NCBI GenBank assembly: GCA_964635965.1
Contig: CAZWQX010000085.1
Location: 1-16,753 of the forward strand
DNA from: JAKVAV01 sp964635965
GTDB taxonomy: Bacteria; Bacteroidota; Bacteroidia; Flavobacteriales_D; Cryomorphaceae
Direction of reading: 5' to 3'
Length of the DNA stretch: 16,753 nt
Below are positions 8,049 through 15,462 of this stretch, piece by piece (position 1 is the stretch's first letter; each line of letters opens with the position of its first letter). The translations under genes and the position numbers were made by a program. The notes below the pieces were generated by a model. It did no database searches. It saw only the letters and a program-made list of their open reading frames with translations, and was not told the DNA's origin.

Positions 8049-8945
8049 ATGAAATTTAAATTAACTATAGCGTGTTTTTTGTTGTTATGCTCAAGCATGA
8101 CGCTGAAGGCCCAGGAGATATTTTATTTGGATCCTACTCCTACAGATGTTACTGGTCCGGCGAGATTGTACATAGACCTCTCGCCTGAAACAATTTCGAG
8201 CTGGTTTGAGGGATGTGGAAACTGCGATGTAAATACTTTTGATGATCTCGATCCCGAGACCAACCCACCTTACTTATGGATGTGGTTCAGAGATGGATAT
8301 TCACGACCTCAGAATGCACAAATAAATGGAGAGGACGTAAATGTATCCAATGGAGAATGGTCAGCTTCTAATCCAAATATGGTTTTAAAGCAAGATGAGA
8401 ATAACGAGAACCTCTGGTATTTCGATTTCTTGGGAACGTCCATTGCCAATTTTTATGGGCTTCCGGCTGCTGAACTCTACTTAGAGGACTTCAATTTCTT
8501 GGTTAAACAAATTGATGGTAGCGATATAGGTGAAGGTCAAGAACAAAAGACAGCGGATTTTGGAATTTTGCCCGAACCTGTGGGATGCTTTGAGAAAATC
8601 TGTCCGTTTCCCGGAACTTTTTTCCAAGATCAATACTTCGTAATTACTTATGATAACAACAAGGAGGAAATTCCTACACTTCAAAATTTGTCTCCGGGTG
8701 AAGCTTTGATCTGGTTCCGCTATAAGGTGAATGGAGGTTCTTTCCAAGTATTACAAGATGAAAGTATCGGCGTAATGGAATTTGATGGGGATGGAATCTT
8801 TTCAACGACCATGATTCCTGAACAATTTTTTGGATTGTCTGATGGAGATATTCTTGATGAAATTCAGGTTTACATTACGAAGAGCCCGATTCAGGCTCCA
8901 CCTTTTACTGCACCGATCACGCTTTTCCCTGGCTGCCCCGAATAG
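8049..8945 (+). CDS. Secreted two-module protein in SusE/SusF position, possible glycan-binding protein
   Basis: This 298-residue protein has a signal peptide probably cleaved after A21 (LKAQ); I see no convincing lipobox, as LLLC at 11-14 lacks the small residue at -1. The mature protein seems to hold two related beta-sandwich modules. Module one (about 25-170) has GEW, then NFYGL (134-138) and a following acidic/hydrophobic strand. Module two (about 195-290) repeats the arrangement with FFGL (260-263) and DEIQVYI. Module one also resembles the N-terminal module of the GH13 enzyme at 19-2853. Cysteines come in pairs (GCGNC, CFEKIC) with one more in the GCPE end, which suggests disulfides. 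Position after susC-susD fits a SusE/SusF-like outer-surface glucan binder or a DUF4961-type protein. It lacks a T9SS tail, so how it stays at the cell is unclear. Function is inferred from context. Confidence 0.75.
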   Translation: MKFKLTIACFLLLCSSMTLKAQEIFYLDPTPTDVTGPARLYIDLSPETISSWFEGCGNCDVNTFDDLDPETNPPYLWMWFRDGYSRPQNAQINGEDVNVSNGEWSASNPNMVLKQDENNENLWYFDFLGTSIANFYGLPAAELYLEDFNFLVKQIDGSDIGEGQEQKTADFGILPEPVGCFEKICPFPGTFFQDQYFVITYDNNKEEIPTLQNLSPGEALIWFRYKVNGGSFQVLQDESIGVMEFDGDGIFSTTMIPEQFFGLSDGDILDEIQVYITKSPIQAPPFTAPITLFPGCPE

Positions 8946-8979
8946 GCATCTGTTAAAGTTTGTTGAATTCACATTTAAG

Positions 8980-9019
8980 AGCGCTCGATGGCATGTTTTG
9001 CCAATCGGGCGCTTTTTTT
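8980..9019 (+). terminator. Strong rho-independent terminator closing the SusCD locus
   Basis: The arm at 8980-8993 pairs with 8999-9013: ten pairs including one G-T, a single bulged A at 9003, then four more pairs closing a five-base TGTTT loop. The base of the stem is AGCGC/GCGCT, and a run of seven T residues (9013-9019) follows. It begins 35 bases after the stop of the two-module protein gene and precedes the ABC transporter operon, so it separates the two transcription units. Confidence 0.9.
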
Positions 9020-9103
9020 GTTCCGTACATTTAGCGAGTCAACCGCTTGCGTAATTTTTATAGCCCGAGCAAGTCTTCCTTCATAGTTTCGTTCTGCTAA
9101 ATC
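9020..9103 (+). promoter_or_regulatory. Probable promoter region of the ABC transporter operon
   Basis: This 84-base stretch lies between the strong terminator and the ATPase start codon, so an operon promoter should be here or just upstream. Two imperfect matches to the Bacteroidota -7 word TAnnTTTG are present: TAATTTTT at 9052-9059, with TTTA 18 bases upstream, and TAGTTTCG at 9084-9091, 12 bases before the ATG. Neither is decisive. No riboswitch-like or operator-like structure was recognised. Confidence 0.35.
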
Positions 9104-9787
9104 ATGATCACCCTAAAAGACGTAAACAAGAGCTACTACATCGGGACGCGTCCCTTACCTGTGTTAAAAGGAATCAATCTCAATATCAAACAAGGAGAAT
9201 TGGTTTCTGTCATGGGATCCTCAGGCTCCGGCAAATCAACACTGCTCAACATTGTTGGGATTCTCGATTCATATGACTCAGGTGAATACCACCTTGATGG
9301 AAAGTTGATTCACAATTTATCAGAAACCAAAGCAGCGAAATATCGAAGTGAAATGATTGGATTTATTTTTCAGTCTTTCAATTTGATCTCATTCAAGAAT
9401 GCCGCCGAGAATGTTGCACTGCCTCTTTACTATCAAAAGGTTAGCAGGAGAAAACGCAATGATTTAGCCAGAAAATACCTGGATAAAGTAGGACTTCTGG
9501 ATTGGGCCGATCACATGCCGTCAGAACTGAGTGGAGGTCAAAAACAACGTGTTGCGATTGCAAGATCTCTTATAACTCAGCCAAAAGTAATCTTGGCAGA
9601 TGAACCGACGGGGGCACTAGATAGTACTACATCTTATTCTGTAATGGAACTCCTTCGCGATGTGAATAAGGAGGGTATGACAGTAGTCATCGTTACGCAT
9701 GAAAACGATATTGCGGATAAGACTGATCGCCTTATTAAACTTAGAGATGGGGTGATTGAAAGTCATAATTTGTTAGCCGATGTTTGA
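9104..9787 (+). CDS. MacB/LolD-type ABC transporter ATPase subunit
   Basis: This 227-residue cytoplasmic ATPase powers the two MacB-type permeases encoded next. All motifs are intact: Walker A GSSGSGKST (38-46), a Q-loop in FIFQSFNL, the ABC signature LSGGQKQR (142-149), Walker B VILADEP (162-168) with the D-loop GALD (170-173), and the H-loop VTHE (197-200). Length and the spacing of motifs match the MacB/LolD/FtsE class. In Escherichia coli MacB this domain is fused to the permease; here it is separate. The gene overlaps the following permease by 8 bases, which points to translational coupling. The transported substrate (peptide, antibiotic, lipid or envelope component) cannot be told. Confidence 0.95.
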   Translation: MITLKDVNKSYYIGTRPLPVLKGINLNIKQGELVSVMGSSGSGKSTLLNIVGILDSYDSGEYHLDGKLIHNLSETKAAKYRSEMIGFIFQSFNLISFKNAAENVALPLYYQKVSRRKRNDLARKYLDKVGLLDWADHMPSELSGGQKQRVAIARSLITQPKVILADEPTGALDSTTSYSVMELLRDVNKEGMTVVIVTHENDIADKTDRLIKLRDGVIESHNLLADV

Positions 9788-11009
9788 CCTCGATAAGTGG
9801 CAAGAAATATTTTCCACTATCGGGAAAAACAAACTAAGAACCTTCCTGACGGCATTCTCCGTTATGTGGGGAGTCTTTATGCTCGTCATTCTCCTAGGTG
9901 CAAGCACAGGCTTGCAAAACGGTGTGATGCACGCCTTTTCCGACGATGCCATTAATAGCATCTGGGTGTACTCAGGAAAGACTTCTCTGGCTTATAAGGG
10001 ACTAAAACCAGGGAGACAAATTCAATTCAAAACTGAAGATTTTGAGAATGTACGAGATCTTATAGACGGTGTTGAATATGCCACTGCCAGATACATGATT
10101 TGGAATGCTGAAGTCGCTTATGGTGATGAGTTTAGCACCTATCCTCTACGTGCGGTTAATCCGGATCACCAGTTTTTAGAGAACACAATCGTCAAAAAAG
10201 GGAGATTCTTGAATCCTGCTGACCTAGATGAAAAGCGGAAGGTGGCGGTAATCGGAATTGATATTGAAAACGACCTATTCCCAGGCGAGGATGCCCTGGG
10301 CAAATACGTAAAAGTTTATGGGATTCCTTTTAAGGTCATTGGCGTTTTTGAGGACACGGGGAATGCGAGGGAGCAACGTTATCTCTACGTGCCATTAACA
10401 TCGGGCCAGAATGTATTTGGGGCAGGCGACGATATTCAGATGTTCATGGTAACTACGGGTAGCCTCACCTTACCCGAAACAATGAGAATGTCCACTGAGA
10501 TCGAAGATATGCTTCGCCGAAAGCACACTATCCATCCCGACGATGAAAGTGCGCTGAGCGTATCTAATAACAATGAAGAATTCAAGGAAATAACGGATAT
10601 CCTCACTGCCATTAAAATGTTCGTTTGGATTATCGGAATCTTCACAATTATCGCAGGTATCGTTGGAGTGAGTAACATTATGAGCATAGTCGTGAAGGAA
10701 AGAACCAAGGAAATCGGAATACGAAAGGCAATTGGTGCAAGTCCCGCTTCCGTAGTATTTCTAATTCTTCAAGAATCTGTTTTTATCACTGCGCTGGCCG
10801 GATACATTGGTCTTCTCCTGGGTGTATTAACGCTTGAGGGAGTATCAAACTTGATTGGGGAAGTGGAAATGTTCCGTCGTCCTGAAGTAGATTTCAATGT
10901 TGCCTTACTTACACTGGCAATCATGGTAGTTGCCGGTGCTCTGGCGGGATTATTTCCGTCACTTCGAGCCGCTGCCATCAAGCCTGTAATAGCCCTTAAA
11001 GACGAGTAA
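9780..11009 (+). CDS. MacB/FtsX-type ABC permease (first paralog)
   Basis: This 409-residue inner-membrane protein is one of two adjacent permeases of a MacAB-like export system. It has the family layout: a first membrane segment near residues 22-42, a large periplasmic core domain (about 45-270), then three membrane segments of the FtsX domain (about 280-300, 328-355 and 375-397). The FtsX family motif VSNIM...VKERTKEIGIRKAIGAS is present directly after the second segment. The opening MFDLDKW is shared with the next gene product (MFDRDKW), as is much of the N-terminal segment, which points to tandem duplication. It overlaps the ATPase gene by 8 bases and the second permease begins 2 bases after its stop codon. 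A heterodimer of the two permeases is an inference. Confidence 0.93.
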   Translation: MFDLDKWQEIFSTIGKNKLRTFLTAFSVMWGVFMLVILLGASTGLQNGVMHAFSDDAINSIWVYSGKTSLAYKGLKPGRQIQFKTEDFENVRDLIDGVEYATARYMIWNAEVAYGDEFSTYPLRAVNPDHQFLENTIVKKGRFLNPADLDEKRKVAVIGIDIENDLFPGEDALGKYVKVYGIPFKVIGVFEDTGNAREQRYLYVPLTSGQNVFGAGDDIQMFMVTTGSLTLPETMRMSTEIEDMLRRKHTIHPDDESALSVSNNNEEFKEITDILTAIKMFVWIIGIFTIIAGIVGVSNIMSIVVKERTKEIGIRKAIGASPASVVFLILQESVFITALAGYIGLLLGVLTLEGVSNLIGEVEMFRRPEVDFNVALLTLAIMVVAGALAGLFPSLRAAAIKPVIALKDE

Positions 11010-11010
11010 G

Positions 11011-12261
11011 ATGTTTGATCGAGATAAATGGGCGGAAGTAATTCAGGTTTTAGGAAAGAATCCTTTTCGAACCATCGCCACCGCATTCGGTGTAATGTGG
11101 GGAATTATGATGCTCATCGTGATGATGGGATCCGGTAAGGGACTCGAAAACGGAGTTACCGGAAACTTCAGTAGAGTAACGAACTGCATGTTCATCTGGA
11201 CACAGACAACGACCAAGCCGTATGCCGGTTTCCAACAAGGAAGACGGTTTAATCTGAGAAGCGGAGATGTTGAGTATCTGAAGGCAAATGTTCCCGAAAT
11301 AGATATTTTGTCACCCAGAAATCAGCTCGGTGGTTATCGAGGAGAAAATAACGTTACCCGTGGCATTCGCACAGGATCTTTTTCAGTATTTGGAGACACT
11401 CCTGATTACATACTGGTCGAACCTAAACCAATTGTAAAAGGCAGGTTTATTAATTGGGCTGATCTCGATCAGCTTCGCAAAGTTTGTGTAATTGGAGAGC
11501 GTGTGTACAAAGAACTATATGCAAAAGGGGTCGAGCCAATAGGTACTTATATAAAGATTAGCGGGGTCAACTTCCAGGTAATAGGTGTATATAAATCAAC
11601 TTTTTCGGGAGAGCGGGCTGAAGAGGATACAAAGAGCATTTTCATCCCATTCACAACTTTCCAAAAGGCTTTCAATTACGGAGATATTGTGGGATGGATG
11701 AGCATCACCAGTGATGAAGATATTCCCGTATCAGTGATGGAGGCAAAAATCATTGAAAAACTCAAAGTCCGTCACAAAGTTCATCCCGAAGATAACAGAG
11801 CCTTTGGCCACTTCAATTTGGAAGAGGAATTCAATCAAATGAAGGGTATTTTCGGCGGAATTAAGGGATTATCCTGGTTTGTCGGGGTTCTTACTCTGAT
11901 AGCGGGAATTATCGGAGTAAGCAACATTATGCTTGTAATTGTAAAGGAAAGAACCAATGAAATTGGCGTTCGAAAAGCCCTTGGAGCTACTCCCTTTAGT
12001 ATAATATCACAAGTATTATTGGAGTCCCTCTTTTTATCAGCGATGGCTGGGTTTGTTGGGGTGATACTCGGAGTATGGCTGCTGGAATTGGTAGCGAGTT
12101 TTATGGAAGGCCAAGATGGAGCTTTTCAAAACCCGGGGGTGGATTTTGGGATTGTATTTACTGCACTTACCGTGTTAATTATATCTGGCTCCATGGCGGG
12201 TTTGCTTCCTGCGTATCGAGCGGCACGTATTAAACCTATTGAAGCATTAAGAACGGAATAG
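11011..12261 (+). CDS. MacB/FtsX-type ABC permease (second paralog)
   Basis: This 416-residue permease is a paralog of the preceding one. It has an N-terminal membrane segment (about 22-42), a periplasmic core (about 45-275) and three FtsX-domain membrane segments (about 287-308, 335-360 and 382-403). The FtsX motif is VSNIM...VKERTNEIGVRKALGAT. The periplasmic core differs a good deal from that of the first paralog, while ends and membrane segments are similar. That pattern suggests an old duplication with divergence of the substrate-facing part. It starts one base after the previous stop, and the adaptor gene starts 7 bases after its own stop. It most likely forms a heterodimer with the first permease; two separate homodimers sharing one ATPase are also possible. 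Confidence 0.93.
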   Translation: MFDRDKWAEVIQVLGKNPFRTIATAFGVMWGIMMLIVMMGSGKGLENGVTGNFSRVTNCMFIWTQTTTKPYAGFQQGRRFNLRSGDVEYLKANVPEIDILSPRNQLGGYRGENNVTRGIRTGSFSVFGDTPDYILVEPKPIVKGRFINWADLDQLRKVCVIGERVYKELYAKGVEPIGTYIKISGVNFQVIGVYKSTFSGERAEEDTKSIFIPFTTFQKAFNYGDIVGWMSITSDEDIPVSVMEAKIIEKLKVRHKVHPEDNRAFGHFNLEEEFNQMKGIFGGIKGLSWFVGVLTLIAGIIGVSNIMLVIVKERTNEIGVRKALGATPFSIISQVLLESLFLSAMAGFVGVILGVWLLELVASFMEGQDGAFQNPGVDFGIVFTALTVLIISGSMAGLLPAYRAARIKPIEALRTE

Positions 12262-12268
12262 AATAACC

Positions 12269-13369
12269 ATGAAAAAAGCAATTTTCATCATCCTAACTGT
12301 TGTCATCGTTGCGCTCTTGGCGTGGACAATGTTCTATCTCTATGAGAAGTCGCAAGAGAAGCCGGTTACCTACAATACCGAAAAGGCTGAGATGACTGAT
12401 ATAATTCGAAAGACAGTCGCCACTGGATCTGTAATGCCTCGAAAAGAAATTGAGATCAAACCTGTCGTGTCGGGAATAATCGATAAGCTTTACGTCGAAC
12501 CGGGGGAATCCGTTGAGGCAGGGACGGTTATTGCCCGAATCAAGGTCATTCCTGATATGGTTACCTTAAACAACGCCGAGAACAGGTTAGAGGTAGCACA
12601 AATCGCCCTGGAAAATGCCAAAATTGACTTTGATAGGAATAAAAAATTGTACGATGATGGTGTGATTTCTTATGCTGACTATCAACCTTTTGAGCTAGCG
12701 AAGAAAAATGCCAATTCAGAATACCAGGCCGCAAAGGATAATCTTCAAATCATCAAAGAAGGGGTAAGTTCAAAGAATAGTGCAGCGGCTAATACTCTTG
12801 TGAGAAGCACGATTACGGGTATGGTACTTGATGTTCCCGTTGAAATAGGTAATAGCGTCATCGAACTGAATAACTTCAATGAAGGAACTACTATTGCGAC
12901 TGTTGCAGATATGAGTGACTTGATTTTCGAAGGAAAGGTTGACGAGAGTGAAGTAGGTAAAATCAAAGAAGGAATGGATCTAATTCTAACAATCGGAGCA
13001 ATAGAAGATGAAGAATTCGCGGCTAGTTTGGAATATATAGCTCCCAAGGGTGTCGAGGAAAATGGGGCCATTCAATTTGAGATTAAAGCCGCGGTCGACC
13101 TTAAAGAGAATCAGTTTATTCGAGCTGGCTATTCCGCTAATGCGAACGTGGTTTTGGCACGACGTGATAACGTATTGGCTATCAATGAGGGCTTAGTTCA
13201 ATATGAGAATGATACAGCTACTTATGTTGAGGTTTCTGTTGGTGATCAGCAATTCGAGAGGCGTGAGGTGAGACTGGGACTCTCAGATGGAATTAAGGTT
13301 GAAGTTCTGGACGGAATTAGCGAGGAAGACGATATTAAAATTTGGAATCAACCTATCACAGAAGGATGA
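12269..13369 (+). CDS. HlyD/MacA-type periplasmic adaptor (membrane fusion protein)
   Basis: This 366-residue protein should bridge the MacB-type permeases and an outer-membrane TolC-like channel. An N-terminal membrane anchor spans about residues 3-22. The two halves of the lipoyl-like domain are recognisable: SGIIDKLYVEPGESVEAG (from 68) and ITGMVLDVPVEIGN (from 182). A helical hairpin of about 85 residues lies between them, rich in A, E, K and N as expected for a coiled coil. Beta-barrel and membrane-proximal domains follow. No outer-membrane factor is encoded in the window, so the system must recruit one from elsewhere. The last codon overlaps the next start in an ATGA arrangement, joining this export module to a metal-chelate/vitamin uptake module. 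Confidence 0.92.
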   Translation: MKKAIFIILTVVIVALLAWTMFYLYEKSQEKPVTYNTEKAEMTDIIRKTVATGSVMPRKEIEIKPVVSGIIDKLYVEPGESVEAGTVIARIKVIPDMVTLNNAENRLEVAQIALENAKIDFDRNKKLYDDGVISYADYQPFELAKKNANSEYQAAKDNLQIIKEGVSSKNSAAANTLVRSTITGMVLDVPVEIGNSVIELNNFNEGTTIATVADMSDLIFEGKVDESEVGKIKEGMDLILTIGAIEDEEFAASLEYIAPKGVEENGAIQFEIKAAVDLKENQFIRAGYSANANVVLARRDNVLAINEGLVQYENDTATYVEVSVGDQQFERREVRLGLSDGIKVEVLDGISEEDDIKIWNQPITEG

Positions 13370-14460
13370 CAAGACTCCTAATAGTAATCCCTTTTCTGAT
13401 CTTAAGTTGTTCTACTCCAAAAGAATCTACAGAGACTCGAAGTGATCAACGAACGGAAATTGAGGTGAAATATGCTACGGGCTTCAAGCTTTACAGGACT
13501 GAAAACGGTTATGACCTTGAAGTAAGGAATCCGCAGGATACGACAACGATACTCGATACCTATCACTTCATAAGCGGTATAGATTCTTCAGCTATTCAAG
13601 TTCCTGTCAAATCGGTCGTTTTAAATAGTACCACTTTCGGGGCATTTTTTGACAGATTAGATGCATTAGCCCGTGTTAAAGGAATGACTTACACCAGCAG
13701 AGTGATGAACGAATCGATCAAAGACCGTATCTCGACCGGGCAAATTCAAGAAGTGATTTCAGGAGATGGAATCAATTTTGAACGAATGATAGAAATCGAT
13801 CCTGATGTCGTCTTGGCATATCACTACGGTGAGGCTGACTTTTCAAGGTATGAAGAGGTAAACATTCCCATTGTGTTGATAATGGATTACATGGAGTCAC
13901 ACCCTTTAGGGCGAGCAGAGTGGATTAAAGTGATTGGCTGTATCCTAAATCAAATCGACAGTGCTGAGGAGATTTTTGCAGAAATTGAAAACGCATACAT
14001 GGAAACGCGCAATCAGGCCATGTTGCATTCTACTCTTCCTTCCGCTTTCACGGGAAGTAAATACGGTGATTTTTGGTACGCGCCAGGACGAGATAGCTAC
14101 ATTGCCAAGTTTATTCAAGACGCCGGAGCCACTTATGCTTTTGACCACATTGAAGGCCAAGCCAGCGCTGAGCTTGATTTTGAACAGGCCTTTTCAGACA
14201 TCTCAAAAATTGATTTTTGGGGATTAGTAGTGTCTTCTCCTGAAGAGTTCACCAAGAAGGATATTCTTGAAATGAGCCCCCTTTACGAGAACTTGGAGGC
14301 TTATGAGAATGACCAAATTTTTGTCTGCAACTCGGCGGAATCCGACTATTTTGGTGATGCCATTCTCGAACCCCACTTGATCTTGAAAGATCTTCACCAA
14401 ATTTTCCATCCTAGCACTTCTGAGGATACTACATTCTACTATTTCAAACCTATTCACTAG
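13366..14460 (+). CDS. Lipoprotein substrate-binding protein of a BtuF/FepB-type uptake ABC transporter
   Basis: This protein binds a metal chelate (siderophore, heme) or corrinoid in the periplasm and delivers it to the permease encoded next. The start at 13366 is chosen over an in-frame ATG at 13342. It yields a proper lipoprotein signal (MTRLLIVIPFLILSC, C15 lipidated) and an ATGA overlap with the adaptor gene; the longer form would add eight charged/polar residues. The mature protein of about 350 residues has the two-lobed PF01497 layout: a lobe with VVLNSTTFGAFFDRLDAL, then EIDPDVVLAYHYG, and a linker region with ESHPLGRAEWIK (177-188). That last motif is familiar from Bacteroidota members of the family. 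The ligand cannot be told from sequence; no cobalamin riboswitch or Fur-like site is visible nearby. Confidence 0.9.
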   Translation: MTRLLIVIPFLILSCSTPKESTETRSDQRTEIEVKYATGFKLYRTENGYDLEVRNPQDTTTILDTYHFISGIDSSAIQVPVKSVVLNSTTFGAFFDRLDALARVKGMTYTSRVMNESIKDRISTGQIQEVISGDGINFERMIEIDPDVVLAYHYGEADFSRYEEVNIPIVLIMDYMESHPLGRAEWIKVIGCILNQIDSAEEIFAEIENAYMETRNQAMLHSTLPSAFTGSKYGDFWYAPGRDSYIAKFIQDAGATYAFDHIEGQASAELDFEQAFSDISKIDFWGLVVSSPEEFTKKDILEMSPLYENLEAYENDQIFVCNSAESDYFGDAILEPHLILKDLHQIFHPSTSEDTTFYYFKPIH

Positions 14461-14471
14461 GCTTATCTTTG
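14442..14471 (+). promoter_or_regulatory. Internal Bacteroidota promoter giving a near-leaderless FecCD-type permease message
   Basis: TATCTTTG at 14464-14471 is a perfect match to the -7 consensus TAnnTTTG. A TTTC (14442-14445) lies 18 bases upstream, one base off the -33 TTTG. The word falls in the 15-base gap between the binding-protein stop and the permease ATG at 14476. A transcript start a few bases after the word would fall at or next to that ATG, so the mRNA would be leaderless or nearly so. Confidence 0.55.
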
Positions 14472-14475
14472 CCCT

Positions 14476-15462
14476 ATGACGAATTTGGTCAAGTGGGCTC
14501 TTGCCATTCTTGGATTGTGTTGTTTGATTCCTGCCTCCTTGCTCATAGGTTCGGTAGATATTCCTTTGAACTCTTTCTTTGGTAATGCTACCGATGTCGA
14601 GAGAATAATAATCGTCGAATCCCGAATACCGAGAACCTTGGCTGCACTTTTTGGTGGTGCGGGTTTATCACTTGGCGGCTTATTCATGCAAACGCTATTT
14701 CGAAACCCTCTGGCGGGTCCATCTGTGCTGGGGCTCACTTCAGGGTCTTCCTTGGCTGTTGGTTTTTTAATGTTATCAGGGGGAGTTTTGGCTGCATCAC
14801 AGCTTGCAGTTATATCAGCTGCCGCTTCGGGTGCCCTGGTGGTATTGCTGATAATCCTGGCGGTTTCCAGAAGATTTGTCAATATGGCTTCGGTATTGAT
14901 TGTTGGGCTCATGCTGAGCTTTTTTAGCTCTTCTGTTCTAAGCGTATTGCAGGCCTATGCAGATGAGACTTCGCTCAAAGTTTTTGTTTTTTGGGGTTTT
15001 GGAAGTTTTTCCAATCTCAGCTTCGGTCAAATTCCGCTGTTTCTGATTCCGGTAGGACTGGTAATTATTCTATCACCCTTATTGATAAAGCCAATGAATA
15101 ATCTTTTGCCGGGAGAGTTGCATGCAAAAAGTATGGGATTCGATTTAAGGTTGATTCAAACTTCCCTGGTAGTTTCTACCGGAGTCATGGTGGGAGTCAT
15201 AACAGCATTTTGTGGACCTGTGGCGTTTATCGGTTTAACCGCACCCCACTTAGCGCGAATACTTTTTTCAACCGCAAATATTCGTATCGTCCTTCCGGGC
15301 AGTCTCTTAATAGGCTACTTATTGGCTTTATTTTGTGATATAGTCGCAAGGTGGCCATTCAGCGAAATTGCCTTACCGTTGAATACGGTATGCGCCTTTA
15401 TGGGTGCTCCTGTTATCGTTTATCTTATTTTGAAAGGAAGAAAGACCAAAATATTGTCATGA
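14476..15462 (+). CDS. FecCD/BtuC-type ABC permease
   Basis: This 328-residue, very hydrophobic protein is the inner-membrane channel for siderophore, heme or vitamin B12 import. Family motifs are clear: ESRIPRTLAALFGGAGLSLG near residues 50-69, FRNPLAGPSVLGLTSGSSLA (from 75), and GPVAFIGLTAPHLAR (247-261), which marks the coupling region for the ATPase. About nine to ten membrane segments are expected, and length is typical. The start at 14476 follows a promoter-like TATCTTTG by 4 bases. The stop overlaps the next start as ATGA, so it is translationally coupled to its ATPase. It pairs with the lipoprotein at 13366-14460 and the ATPase at 15459-16211 to form a complete importer. Confidence 0.95.
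   Translation: MTNLVKWALAILGLCCLIPASLLIGSVDIPLNSFFGNATDVERIIIVESRIPRTLAALFGGAGLSLGGLFMQTLFRNPLAGPSVLGLTSGSSLAVGFLMLSGGVLAASQLAVISAAASGALVVLLIILAVSRRFVNMASVLIVGLMLSFFSSSVLSVLQAYADETSLKVFVFWGFGSFSNLSFGQIPLFLIPVGLVIILSPLLIKPMNNLLPGELHAKSMGFDLRLIQTSLVVSTGVMVGVITAFCGPVAFIGLTAPHLARILFSTANIRIVLPGSLLIGYLLALFCDIVARWPFSEIALPLNTVCAFMGAPVIVYLILKGRKTKILS

Noticed and set aside
8830..9054. A 74-codon plus-strand frame crossing the end of the two-module protein gene and the terminator
   Set aside because: It runs through the strong terminator, is basic and without motif, and mostly overlaps a better gene in another frame.
9020..9103. Possible cobalamin or other riboswitch before the transporter operon
   Set aside because: The gap is 84 bases, too short for a cobalamin riboswitch, and no conserved box or matching stems were seen. 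The gaps before the uptake genes are even shorter.
13342..13365. Upstream in-frame ATG for the binding lipoprotein
   Set aside because: It would put eight polar/charged residues before the lipoprotein signal and extend into the adaptor gene; the ATG at 13366 gives a normal signal and an ATGA overlap.
14463..14912. A 149-codon open frame on the minus strand inside the FecCD-type permease gene
   Set aside because: It lies antisense to a gene with strong family motifs, and its translation is low-complexity (A, P, K, T rich) without recognisable domains.
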